From Bacteroidales bacterium (GTDB lineage Bacteria > Bacteroidota > Bacteroidia > Bacteroidales > UBA932): 64,000 nucleotides of DNA. Made by a program: the position numbers and the translations under genes. Position 1 is the first letter of the stretch; each line of letters opens with the position of its first letter. The DNA is taken from positions 1-64,000 of the forward strand of contig JAFZVQ010000016.1 in the NCBI GenBank assembly GCA_017617715.1. The letters run 5' to 3'. Shown piece by piece: positions 51,764-60,903 of this stretch. The notes under the pieces were generated by a model. That model saw only the letters and a list, made by a program, of their open reading frames with translations, made no database searches and had not been told where the DNA came from.

Positions 51764-54598
51764 TTACCATTTTACTGTAGTCGAATAGGTGTGGCCGAAA
51801 AGGTCGGTGACGCGGATTTCGCCTTCAGTGACCCCCGGTGAGGGCTTCACCTTGAAGAGGAACGAATCCGTAGAAGGCGTGCAGTATTTGCGCGTGGTCT
51901 TGTTGGTGACCTTTTCGAATATGTCGTAGTAGTCCGGATCCACTCCGGGGGCGTATTCCATCTCGGCCGCCAGGGTGCCGTTCTCGTACCACCGGGGCGT
52001 GGTCCAGCCCTCGGACCAGTTGAACACGTTCACCATCACGGTGCCGTCCGAAGTGCGCGAAGGGTCGTAGGCACGCATCTGGTAGTCGCGGCCGTGGCCG
52101 ACCGACTTGTAGTACCAGTCGAGGGAGTCGCCTTTCACCTCCATCACCATGTAGCCCTGGGGCTCGCCCATGGCGCCGATAGGCTCGTTGAGGCGCAGGG
52201 CACCGGTGCAGCGGGTCACGCTGATGCACTGGATGTTGGGAGCGCCGTGACTGGTCTCCTTGCCCGCGTAGTTGTAGTAGAAATTGCGGTGGTAGTGGCC
52301 GTTCCAGGAATAGACGGCCTTGTAGCGGGAGAACAGCTCGCGGTAGCGCTCGTAGTTGCGGTGGTAGGCACCGTGGGAGCCGTGGGGGCTGGTGTTGGGG
52401 TTCTTGAAGAGCTGGGCGTGGGCACAGACCACGAGGGTCTTGTCGGTGCCGATGCGGGAAAGGTCGGCTTCAAGCCACTCCATGGCCATGTCGTCGAGGC
52501 CATAGCTGTAGCTTTCGCCGGGACCCTTGCGGTCGTAGAGTATGGTGTTGACTATGATATAGTGGATGTCGCCCAGGTCGAAGGAATAATGGTCCGGACC
52601 CACGTAGGTCTCGTACCAGATGCTGCCCATCTCGGTCTCGAAGAGGTTGGCCTGGTCGTAGTCGTGGTTGCCTATCACGTTGAAAGTCGGGCACTTGATC
52701 TTGGTGGCCGCATCCATGTAGTCGTCCCAGGCGTACATATAGTTGTAGACCAGGTCGCCCAGGTTGATGGAGTACACCTCGCCCGGGCATGAGGCCCTGA
52801 AGGCCTCGGCGTCGGGAGCCACCCTCTCCGCCCACGTTTCCATGGAATTGTCCACTCCGTAGGGACGCACCTGAGGGTCGGCAATCATCATGACTGTGTA
52901 GTCCTTCACGGGCTCGCGGGGCGTCAGCACGAAATCCGCCGACACCGCCTTGACGTAGCGCGGGATGCGCTTGAAGAACAGCGGGATGCCGTCCAGCGTG
53001 GGAATTTCCACATTTGCGGGAAGGCTCAGATACACGAAGCGGGCTTCGGAAAGGTCGCTCTTCATGGAATACGAGCCGTCGGCGCCGGTCTGCACGCACT
53101 GGCGGCCGTCGGTGACCACGATACCCTCCAGCGGCTTGCCGTCGGGGGTGCGCACGAAGCCCGTCAGGTTGGGCTTGCCGGCCACAGCTTCCACGGGAAC
53201 GGCGTCCAGATCCGGAGCGTTGCCGCCGGTGGCGATGGTAGCCGCCGTGGCGCAGATGCTGCCCTTGCGGCCGGAGACGCAGGTCACGGAGCCGTCGTTG
53301 GAACAATCCACGACGAAGGCGCGCAGGTCGGAGCGGCCCTCGGCATATGCCACCACGCCGGCGGCATGGATGGCGTTGCGGTTGCCGGAGTCGTATTTGT
53401 TGCCGCCGGCCCCTGCGTAGACGGCGCCGTGGTTGACGCAATCGCGCACGTAGGTGCCTGCAGTGGCGGTTTTAACCACATAGATGTTGCCCACGATGCC
53501 GCCGGCGGTGCTGCGGTTGCGGGAGCTGATGCCGTCGAAGCGCACCTCGCCCCAGTTCACGCAGTCGCGCACGTGGACGGGACGGCCTATGTTGCCGGCA
53601 ATGCCGCCGGTCTGGGACGGCTGCTCGCCAAGGGCCTCCACCTTGCCGTAGTTGAGGCAGTCGGCCACCACAAGGGCGTCGTGGGGCATGCCCACAATGC
53701 CGCCGGTGTTGGCCCCGCAGGCCCCCTCGGCAAGCACGTGGCCGAAGTTGTCGCAGCGCACTATGTCGGCCTTGGTCTGGCCTGCGATGCCGCCTATGCG
53801 GAGCACGCCGGCCGTTTTGCCGTCTTCGGTGGCGCGAAGGTCACCCTTCACCTCGCCCCTGTTGATACAGTATTTGATGGTGCTGCGCACGGGGTTGCCG
53901 GCAATGCCGCCCATGAACACGGCCACAAGGCTGCTGACCATGGACACCTCGCCGCCGTTGACGCAGCGTGCAATGGTGCAGCCGGTCTGGAGCTTGCCCG
54001 TGGCGCCGCCGCAGATGCCGCCCAGGTAGAGGGCTACTGCCTCCTTGGCGTCGCCGGAAGTGTCGGAGACTATCTTTCCCTCGTTGCGGCAGTTCAGGAT
54101 CACGAAAGTGTTGACGCCCGCGATGCCGCCTATGAACAGCGGATCCATGGCGTAGCCGCAGGTGTGGCTGATAGAGCCGCCGTTCACGCAGTCGCGTATG
54201 GTGCCTTCGTTGGTGTCGGCAATGAAGCCTGCACGGAACTCACCGGCCTTGGAGTTGATTTTCAGGGCGCAGGAAGGGTCGATCACTATGCCGCTCACCA
54301 CTGCCCCCTTGGCCACGGTGCGGAAGAGGCCGCCGTCGGACTTCCAGCCCTTGATGCGGAAGCCCTTACCGTCGAAGCGTCCGGTGAACTTGTCCACCCG
54401 CACGGGCTTGCGTATCTTGCTGAAATCCAGGTCGGCGGTGAGCACGACGGTGCTGTCCGCTCCGTACCACTGCGACAGGTCTGCGCCCTTGTTGCAGGCT
54501 TCGGCGAAGGCCACGAAATCCTTGGCGGTGGAGATGCCCTGGGCGCTGAGCGCGGCGCAGGATGCGAGCAGCAGTATAGAAATAAGTAACTTTTTCAT
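51764..54598 (-). CDS. GLUG beta-helix / metallophosphoesterase fusion (944 aa)
   Basis: An exported protein; the start MKKLLISILLLASC may be a lipobox, or cleavage may follow ALSAQ. It has no fimbrillin domain. The GLUG-type helix runs directly from about residue 40 to 480 (GGIAGQTKADIVRC, GGIVGMPHDALVVADC). After that come the N-terminal beta domain (PNLTGFVRTPDGKPLEGIVVTD) and the phosphoesterase core, with MIADPQVRPYG, NLGDLVYN, VIGNHDYDQ, VCAHAQLF and WNGHYHRNF (His for the usual Thr in GHTH). The C-terminal domain includes VFNWSEGWTTPRWYENG. ATG 54598 overlaps the previous stop (TGATG); the GTG just before is not needed. Confidence 0.86.
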   Translation of the reverse strand: MKKLLISILLLASCAALSAQGISTAKDFVAFAEACNKGADLSQWYGADSTVVLTADLDFSKIRKPVRVDKFTGRFDGKGFRIKGWKSDGGLFRTVAKGAVVSGIVIDPSCALKINSKAGEFRAGFIADTNEGTIRDCVNGGSISHTCGYAMDPLFIGGIAGVNTFVILNCRNEGKIVSDTSGDAKEAVALYLGGICGGATGKLQTGCTIARCVNGGEVSMVSSLVAVFMGGIAGNPVRSTIKYCINRGEVKGDLRATEDGKTAGVLRIGGIAGQTKADIVRCDNFGHVLAEGACGANTGGIVGMPHDALVVADCLNYGKVEALGEQPSQTGGIAGNIGRPVHVRDCVNWGEVRFDGISSRNRSTAGGIVGNIYVVKTATAGTYVRDCVNHGAVYAGAGGNKYDSGNRNAIHAAGVVAYAEGRSDLRAFVVDCSNDGSVTCVSGRKGSICATAATIATGGNAPDLDAVPVEAVAGKPNLTGFVRTPDGKPLEGIVVTDGRQCVQTGADGSYSMKSDLSEARFVYLSLPANVEIPTLDGIPLFFKRIPRYVKAVSADFVLTPREPVKDYTVMMIADPQVRPYGVDNSMETWAERVAPDAEAFRASCPGEVYSINLGDLVYNYMYAWDDYMDAATKIKCPTFNVIGNHDYDQANLFETEMGSIWYETYVGPDHYSFDLGDIHYIIVNTILYDRKGPGESYSYGLDDMAMEWLEADLSRIGTDKTLVVCAHAQLFKNPNTSPHGSHGAYHRNYERYRELFSRYKAVYSWNGHYHRNFYYNYAGKETSHGAPNIQCISVTRCTGALRLNEPIGAMGEPQGYMVMEVKGDSLDWYYKSVGHGRDYQMRAYDPSRTSDGTVMVNVFNWSEGWTTPRWYENGTLAAEMEYAPGVDPDYYDIFEKVTNKTTRKYCTPSTDSFLFKVKPSPGVTEGEIRVTDLFGHTYSTTVKW

Positions 54599-56259
54599 CA
54601 CCAGGTTATTGTTGAAGTGTAGGTGTTGCCGAAACGGTCCGTGACGCTCACGCTGCCGCTGCCGTGGGCGGTGTCCACGAAGGCGCGGAACATGGAATCG
54701 CAGTTGGCGGTGCTGGGAATGAATTCATTCTTCAGGTAGGAGTTGTTCTTCTGGTAGAACGAGGTTATGTCCCAGTCTGCCATGGAGTAGCTGTTGTCGC
54801 TGCCGGAGACGCGCTTCATGGTGGCGGGCACGCCGTCGGTGGTGAAAACGGGGGTCTTCCACATCTCGTCCCACATGAACACGTTGGCATAGACGTACTT
54901 GTCGCCGTAGGTGCCGGGGGCGAAGAGCTGCATCTGGTAGCCCTCGTCGAGCTCCTTTCCGGTGGCCTTCATGACGGCCCGGCCGCCCGTGTAGTCCCAT
55001 TCGCGCCACTTATAGTCCGGCTGTTTACCGCCTCCGCCGTAGGTGCCGGTGAAGGCCCCGGTCTGCCAGTAGATGGGCTTGAACTTCCAGCGCACGTCGC
55101 CGTTGTTGTAGTCGAACACCACGTAGCCGCGGGGAGTGCCGTTGGCGCCGAGGAACTCGTTGGTCCATAGGGCTCCGGTGACGCGGGTGAGGGTGTGCGT
55201 TTCTATGACGGGGTTCGATTTATCCACGTAGTTGCAGGTGGTGTGGGTGTGCCCGGCCCAGGCGTAAACCTTTGAGTATTTGGAGAAAAGGTTGCGGTAG
55301 TCGGCATAATGCCGGGCCTTGGAGCGCTCCGAGCCGCCCTGCAGGCGGAACATCGGGGAGTGCGCGCAGACCATGAGGATGCGGTCGAAGGGCACCCTGG
55401 CGAGGTCGTTCTGCAGCCACTGCCAGATTTCCTCGGTCAGGCCGGTGTCGCAGTTGTCGCGGTCGCGGCCGGTACTGGCGTCGGGAGCTATCATGTCGTC
55501 GAGCACCACGAAATGGCATTTTCCGAGGTTGAAAGAGTAGTTTGAAGGCCCGAGTATCGACTCATAGGTCTTGCAGGCGGTCTTGTCGTCGGGCTGCTTG
55601 ACGTCGTGGTCGTGGTTGCCTATCACGTTGTAGCATGATATGCCAGTCGTGGAAAGGCCCTTCTTGTAGGCGGGCAGCAGGCTGTGGTCGCGGTGGATGA
55701 TGTCGCCGAGGCCGATGCCGTAGACCGGACGGTCGGTGATGGTGGCCTTCATGTCCTTCATGTCGCGGTACATGTCTTCGCAGCAGTCGAGGGCATGATA
55801 AGCCATGTTGTCGTAGCCGGCTCCCCTGGCGCGGGGCTGGGGATCGGCGAAAATGAACATCGAGAAGCGTTCCGGATCGGATATCTTCTTCAGGGTGAAG
55901 CTGACATCCCGGTATTTGCCGTCGGAGCCTTTGCTGCTGTCTTTCAGAAACTTCCAGAACACGGCAAGGCCGTCCGACACGGGTGCGGACCAACCTGAAG
56001 GGGTGGACACGAACACATAGTCGCGGTCGGACAGGTCGACGTCGAGGTAGTAGCGCCCGTCTGCTCCGGTCACGGCGCAGGAGATGCCGTCGGACACCAC
56101 CACGTCTTTGAGAAGGGTGCCGTCGCTGCCGGACACCACGCCGCTGACCGTCCAGGACGCAGGCTCACCGCCACCCCCGCCGGGATCGTCAGGCCCGTCG
56201 GGGTTGCACGCAGCAAGCAGCAGCGCAAAGGAGCCCAGAAAGAATAATCTCTTCATCAT
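54598..56259 (-). CDS. Metallophosphoesterase lipoprotein (553 aa)
   Basis: A lipoprotein (LLAAC, Cys 18) with a Gly/Pro/Asp-rich linker (DGPDDPGGGGG), the N-terminal beta domain (WTVSGVVSGSDGTLLKDVVVSD), and the calcineurin-type core with IFADPQPRARG, GLGDIIHRDHS, VIGNHDHDVK, VCAHSPMFRL and WAGHTHTTCNY. The C-terminal domain ends NRFGNTYTSTITW-like (DRFGNTYTSTITW). It is closest in layout to the C-terminal part of the 46001 protein but lacks the fimbrillin domain. Two adjacent ATGs (56259, 56256) are possible starts. It is fourth in the second SusCD operon, three bases after the BACON gene. Confidence 0.87.
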   Translation of the reverse strand: MMKRLFFLGSFALLLAACNPDGPDDPGGGGGEPASWTVSGVVSGSDGTLLKDVVVSDGISCAVTGADGRYYLDVDLSDRDYVFVSTPSGWSAPVSDGLAVFWKFLKDSSKGSDGKYRDVSFTLKKISDPERFSMFIFADPQPRARGAGYDNMAYHALDCCEDMYRDMKDMKATITDRPVYGIGLGDIIHRDHSLLPAYKKGLSTTGISCYNVIGNHDHDVKQPDDKTACKTYESILGPSNYSFNLGKCHFVVLDDMIAPDASTGRDRDNCDTGLTEEIWQWLQNDLARVPFDRILMVCAHSPMFRLQGGSERSKARHYADYRNLFSKYSKVYAWAGHTHTTCNYVDKSNPVIETHTLTRVTGALWTNEFLGANGTPRGYVVFDYNNGDVRWKFKPIYWQTGAFTGTYGGGGKQPDYKWREWDYTGGRAVMKATGKELDEGYQMQLFAPGTYGDKYVYANVFMWDEMWKTPVFTTDGVPATMKRVSGSDNSYSMADWDITSFYQKNNSYLKNEFIPSTANCDSMFRAFVDTAHGSGSVSVTDRFGNTYTSTITW

Positions 56260-56262
56260 CTA

Positions 56263-59145
56263 TCAGTTGCCGCCCCAGTAGGACAGGTTCTCGACCTTGC
56301 CGAGCTTGTTGCCTACCGCGTAGTTCGAAATATTGTTTTCACTCAGCACCACGCCGTTGATGGTGCCGCCGGCCTTGCAGCCGCTCACCACTGTGTCGTC
56401 TTCGGCAGTGCTCACAAGGGCGCCGCAGCAGAACGGCTGGTCCATCTTGTTCACGGACATGACCCCGTACCAGGCGCAGCCGGTCACGGTCACGCCACCG
56501 CCACTCGACAGGGAAAGAATGCCGCCGGGGCTCTGCACGGCGCTTGCCGGGTTGGAGCAGAAGAGGTTGCACTTCACGGTGCAGCCGCTGATACTGGACT
56601 TCCCGAGCACGCAGGCGATGCCTCCCTTGTAGGCGGCGTTGCTGTTGGTGACGGCCATGTCGCCAACGTTCGAGCAGGAAGATATTTCGGCGTTGCGGGC
56701 GAAGGCCACGATGCCGCCGGTGCAGCCACGGTAGCTCGCCAGCACGGCGCCGTTGGCGCAGTCTTTAATGGTGAGCTTGCCGGACACGCTTTCCAGCAGG
56801 TAGTCGAAGGCGCCGAGTATGCCTGCGGCTATGCAGGAGGTGTACCAGCCGTTGGTGGCGTCGGGCGGAACGTTGTTGCTGTAGTGGTTGCTGGTGATCT
56901 TGCCCTTGTTGTCGCAGCCGGTGAAGCTGGCGTCGCCGCCTATCACCACGCCGGCGATGCCTGCCATCACGAAGCTGTAGTGCTTGGTGTTGGCGGGGGT
57001 CACGGCAGAGGAAGTGATCTTGCCGATTTCAGCGTTGTTGACGCATTTGGTGAAGGTGGCGGGGCCGTTGATGAAGCCCGCCACGCCGCCAAAGTAGCAG
57101 TGACGCACCTGGGGAGTCGCCGTGGTGGTGTATTCCGTGGAATAGATGCCGAGGTTGGAAATGTCCTCGAACACGGCCCCGGCCACCTTGGCGTCGGGGT
57201 CGCAGCCGCCCAGCACCCCTCCGCCCAGGATGAAGTCCGCGATGCGGGCCGCAGTCTGGTCGAAAGAGATGTTGGTCTGGAACTCGTAGCCCTTGAAAGA
57301 GAGCTTGATGCCGCCGGCCGCCATACCGGCGAACCCGCCGGCAAAGATACGTGTGGTGGCTGAATTGGAGAAGGAATTCAGCTTGATGGTGCCGAGGGAG
57401 ACGGACTTGTCGGTGGCGTTGTCGAAGCTGCAGTCGCTTTCCAGCACGCCGTAGAGGCCTCCGATGGCCACATACGTGGGCGTACCTGCCAGGGTGACAG
57501 TGCCCATGTAGGCGTTGTTCTCCACGGAGGCGCCGGCCACGAGCGAGCCCATGATGCCGCCGAGGCGGGCCTTGCCGATACCGGAGGAAAAGCTGAGCGT
57601 GCCCGACATCTCGCAGGAGGAAGTCCTGCCCGCGTTGAGTCCGGCTATGCCGCCGGCGTTGAGGGTCACGTCGCCGTCGGTGGGGGCGCTGATGCTCAGC
57701 CTGCCGGCCATCTTGCAGTTCTGGATGGAGCTGGAAGAGTCGCACCAGCCCACGATGCCGCCGGCGTAGGAAGCGGAGTCGTCGTTGCTGAAGCCGGCGT
57801 ATTCGACGGCTCCCGTGACCGAGCAGCCGGAGAATGCCGTGGCCTTGGCCTTGTTGGCAATGCCGCCCACCCAGGCGCCGTTGTTGTATTCCTGGACGTT
57901 ATTATAGATGGAGCAGCCCTTGCCGAGCGAGACGTTGCTGATCTTTGCCCCGTCGCATACGTTGAAGATACCGGAACGGGTCTTGGTGAGGTTGAGCACC
58001 GAATGGCCCTTGCCGTCGAAGGTGCCCTTGAAGGGCTTCGAGTCGGTGCCAATTCCGGTCCAGCCCTCGACTCCGGCCATGTCGATGTCTTCCACCATCA
58101 CCACCACGCCGGCATTCTCCCAGTCGGAGGTGGATGCGCCGGAAGCCACGGCGTCGGCAAATGCCTTGAGGCCCTTTGCCGTGACCAGGCCGTGGGCGGG
58201 AATGAATTCCTGCACTATGCCGGGAAGCGGCACCACGGAGGCGGAGCTGTTGGAAAGCTTCAGCGCGGCCGCGATGCTGCGGGTCTCGCTGCAGTCGCTG
58301 AGGTTGTCGGCGAAGCTGATGGTCAGCCTGGCGAGCCCGGAGCCGGAATCGTCGAGCTTGTATTCTGCGAATGCGGGGAGGTCCACATCGGCCACCAGGT
58401 ACCTGGGCACGGTGAGCTCCAGCGTGGAGCCCGAGCCGGGCAGGAGAAGGTTGCCTGCGCCGTCGTACTTATGCTCGGTGCCGAACTGGAACACGTCGAT
58501 GTATTCCATGTCAGACCCTGCGCTGAGAGTCACGCGGCCGAAGCGGGAATTGCCGCCGTCCGGCTTGACCGTGACGGTGAGGGGCGTAGTCTGCAGGCCG
58601 TCGGCGGTGCTGGCGGTGCCGCGGGCCACGGTGATCCAGTCTTCGGAAGCGATGTCCCAGGAGGTGCCGGACTTGGTGGTGACTTTTGTCGTGAACGTGG
58701 AACCGCCCTTGGAGGCGATGGAGAAAGGCTGCCCCACCACGAAGGCGCTGGCGGCCTGGCTTGCCTGGAGGGTGAAGCCACGGAAGGCGCCGGCCACGAA
58801 TGTGAGCGTGGCTTCGTCGCGGGCTTCGAAGCTTTCGTTGGCGTCGACCTGCAGGGACACCTTGCCGGGGCCCTTGTTGATGTCGGAGACCACCTTGAGC
58901 CACTCGCGGTTGGACTCGAGCGTCCAGCGCAGGCCTTCGTCGTTGACGGCCACATCTATTTCATGGCTGGCGGCGTTGTGGCTGAAAGAGAGCGAGGAGA
59001 CAGCCGCTCCGTCCATGGTGTAGCTGACGGAAATGTCGCGCACTTCCCTGCCGGAGAGGATTTCCTCGTCGGTGGGCTTTTCCTTTTCGCAACCGGCAAG
59101 CAGCAGCGCCGGAAGCATTATAAGCGATAGTATCTTGTGTTTCAT
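56263..59145 (-). CDS. BACON / GLUG beta-helix lipoprotein (960 aa)
   Basis: A lipoprotein (LLAGC, Cys 19). Residues about 35-230 resemble two BACON-type beta domains in tandem (WTLESNREWLKVVSD, then WDIASEDWITVARG), which usually bind sugars or act as spacers. A third beta region follows to about 330. From about 370 to 930 there is a GLUG-type helix, introduced by VEDIDMAGVEGWTGIGTDSKPFKGTFDGKGHSV. No catalytic domain. It occupies the position after SusD that the BT_3987-like protein has in the first locus, suggesting the ligand-binding role. Confidence 0.83.
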   Translation of the reverse strand: MKHKILSLIMLPALLLAGCEKEKPTDEEILSGREVRDISVSYTMDGAAVSSLSFSHNAASHEIDVAVNDEGLRWTLESNREWLKVVSDINKGPGKVSLQVDANESFEARDEATLTFVAGAFRGFTLQASQAASAFVVGQPFSIASKGGSTFTTKVTTKSGTSWDIASEDWITVARGTASTADGLQTTPLTVTVKPDGGNSRFGRVTLSAGSDMEYIDVFQFGTEHKYDGAGNLLLPGSGSTLELTVPRYLVADVDLPAFAEYKLDDSGSGLARLTISFADNLSDCSETRSIAAALKLSNSSASVVPLPGIVQEFIPAHGLVTAKGLKAFADAVASGASTSDWENAGVVVMVEDIDMAGVEGWTGIGTDSKPFKGTFDGKGHSVLNLTKTRSGIFNVCDGAKISNVSLGKGCSIYNNVQEYNNGAWVGGIANKAKATAFSGCSVTGAVEYAGFSNDDSASYAGGIVGWCDSSSSIQNCKMAGRLSISAPTDGDVTLNAGGIAGLNAGRTSSCEMSGTLSFSSGIGKARLGGIMGSLVAGASVENNAYMGTVTLAGTPTYVAIGGLYGVLESDCSFDNATDKSVSLGTIKLNSFSNSATTRIFAGGFAGMAAGGIKLSFKGYEFQTNISFDQTAARIADFILGGGVLGGCDPDAKVAGAVFEDISNLGIYSTEYTTTATPQVRHCYFGGVAGFINGPATFTKCVNNAEIGKITSSAVTPANTKHYSFVMAGIAGVVIGGDASFTGCDNKGKITSNHYSNNVPPDATNGWYTSCIAAGILGAFDYLLESVSGKLTIKDCANGAVLASYRGCTGGIVAFARNAEISSCSNVGDMAVTNSNAAYKGGIACVLGKSSISGCTVKCNLFCSNPASAVQSPGGILSLSSGGGVTVTGCAWYGVMSVNKMDQPFCCGALVSTAEDDTVVSGCKAGGTINGVVLSENNISNYAVGNKLGKVENLSYWGGN

Positions 59146-59158
59146 GATCGTCCTTTTT

Positions 59159-60889
59159 CTACTTTCGTCCTAACAGCCTGACGGCCTTGCTTTCCTTGGT
59201 GTCGGCCCACCAGACGTCGGTCTGGATGTTGTTGGTGCCGCCGAGCCAGCCGTCCACCGCAGCCTGATAGCTGACGGGGTTGCGGTAGGGCTCGTCCGAA
59301 GGATAACGCAGGCGGGTGGGGAGAATCTTGTCGTTGCCGGCGGCGGGGCCGTCGGTGCGGAGGATGGGATAGCCGGTGCGGCGGTAGTCGCTCCAGGCCT
59401 CGATGCCGATGAAGAAGCTGGAAATCCACTTCTGGGTGAGGATGGCCTCGAGGGCGTTGTCGGAATTGAGGGTGGCGCCGCTGTAGAGCTCACCGTTGGT
59501 CACGTAGTTGACGTAATCCACCACTTCGTCCGACTCAGCGGTCACGTAAGGGTTCCATTCCAGGATGCTCTGCGTCACGCCTTCGCGCAGCAGGGCCAGA
59601 TAGGCTCCGATGCCGGAAGCGGACGACACCAGGCCGCGCGCTCCCGCTTCAGCAAAGATGAAATACAGTTCGGAGAAGTTCATCAGAGGGTAACTGGAGG
59701 CGTTCTTGAGGTCGTAGATCTTTCCGGTGATTGCCGAAGCATAGTCGTTGCCGTAGGTCATGCGGCCTATCAGCGAGTTACCGGCGGACGACTTATGCTC
59801 CTCGTTGTCGAGGAACTTCACGGAGTCGGCGTTGAGCAGCTGGTTGGGCATGCCGTTAGTCTTGCGCCACCAGCAGTCGAAGCGGGGATCCTCGACGTGG
59901 CCGCCGGATTCCCTGGCCTTGTATTTATAGTATTTCTGGCCGTCGGAATCCACAGCTTCGGTGTAGTCGAGCATGCGGCGGGTCAGCACGTCGCACACGG
60001 CCACGGAGTTCCAGATACCGTTCGTGGTGGTGTAGAACGGGGTCTGCTCGGTCTCGTTCTGGGTGCTGAACGGAATGAGCGGACGGTCGTCGCGGCTGCG
60101 CATCATGGGATAGTCGCCGCTTCCGTTCTGGAAGCAGTCGTAGAACTCGGCAAGCTTGGACTTGACGTTCAGGGCCTCCCAGGTGTCGTTGAGCTCGAGG
60201 GTGCCGCCGTCTTCCTCCATCACCTTCATGGCCACGCGCATAAGCAGCCTGGCATAGAGGGAATTGCCGAAGCGGCGCCATTTGTCGAGATCGCCTCCGA
60301 AGGTCTTGTCGCAGAGGGCGGAGAAGTGGATATCTTCGGTCTCGGAAAGCATCTTGTTGGCATCTTCCAGCATGCAGAAGACGGCGCGGTAGATTTCTTT
60401 CTGGCTGTCGTAGGCCGTGGTGTACTTGTCCGTGGTGCCGGAGAGCGGCAGGAGGCCGGCCTCGGTGAAGGGCACGTCGCCGTAGGAGTCCGTGATCTGG
60501 GTGATCAGGAACGAACGGAGTATCAGGGCGACGGCCTGCATGGACTTGCTGCCCTCCCTGACGGCCTGGTCGTACATGACCATGGCGTTGCCGTACTGGA
60601 GATAGAGGGATGTCCAGATGTCGTCCGAGGTGCCTTCAGGGATATTGTAGTTGCCGATTATGCGGGAGCTGGACTCGGCGTTGGTCGTGACCGCATACTG
60701 GGCCAGGAAAACCGTGGTGCCGCGGAAGACGCTTATCAGGTTGTACTGCGTCTTGAACATGATGGGATGAACGAACGATTCCGCCGGCGCCTCATAGAGG
60801 GCGTACGGATTCTTGCTCATTTCGTCGAACCTGGAGCATCCTGCGAGTGCGCAGACGAGGATTATCGCTGGTAATATTCTGTGTTTCAT
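59159..60889 (-). CDS. SusD-like (SusD_2-type) lipoprotein
   Basis: A 576-residue surface lipoprotein (ALAGC) of the shorter SusD_2 branch: FDEMSKNPYALYEAP at the start, NYNIPEGTSDDIWTSLYLQYGNAMVMYD in the first helices, and the late WISSFFIGIEAWSDYRRTGYP. It binds ligand with the SusC-type protein encoded just upstream. The ATG at 60889 is chosen because GGAGGG lies just before it and the signal peptide is normal. Another ATG at 60904 overlaps the SusC stop (TAATG). It differs in subfamily from the SusD at 38462. Confidence 0.9.
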   Translation of the reverse strand: MKHRILPAIILVCALAGCSRFDEMSKNPYALYEAPAESFVHPIMFKTQYNLISVFRGTTVFLAQYAVTTNAESSSRIIGNYNIPEGTSDDIWTSLYLQYGNAMVMYDQAVREGSKSMQAVALILRSFLITQITDSYGDVPFTEAGLLPLSGTTDKYTTAYDSQKEIYRAVFCMLEDANKMLSETEDIHFSALCDKTFGGDLDKWRRFGNSLYARLLMRVAMKVMEEDGGTLELNDTWEALNVKSKLAEFYDCFQNGSGDYPMMRSRDDRPLIPFSTQNETEQTPFYTTTNGIWNSVAVCDVLTRRMLDYTEAVDSDGQKYYKYKARESGGHVEDPRFDCWWRKTNGMPNQLLNADSVKFLDNEEHKSSAGNSLIGRMTYGNDYASAITGKIYDLKNASSYPLMNFSELYFIFAEAGARGLVSSASGIGAYLALLREGVTQSILEWNPYVTAESDEVVDYVNYVTNGELYSGATLNSDNALEAILTQKWISSFFIGIEAWSDYRRTGYPILRTDGPAAGNDKILPTRLRYPSDEPYRNPVSYQAAVDGWLGGTNNIQTDVWWADTKESKAVRLLGRK

Positions 60890-60903
60890 AATCTTGCCCT
60901 CCA

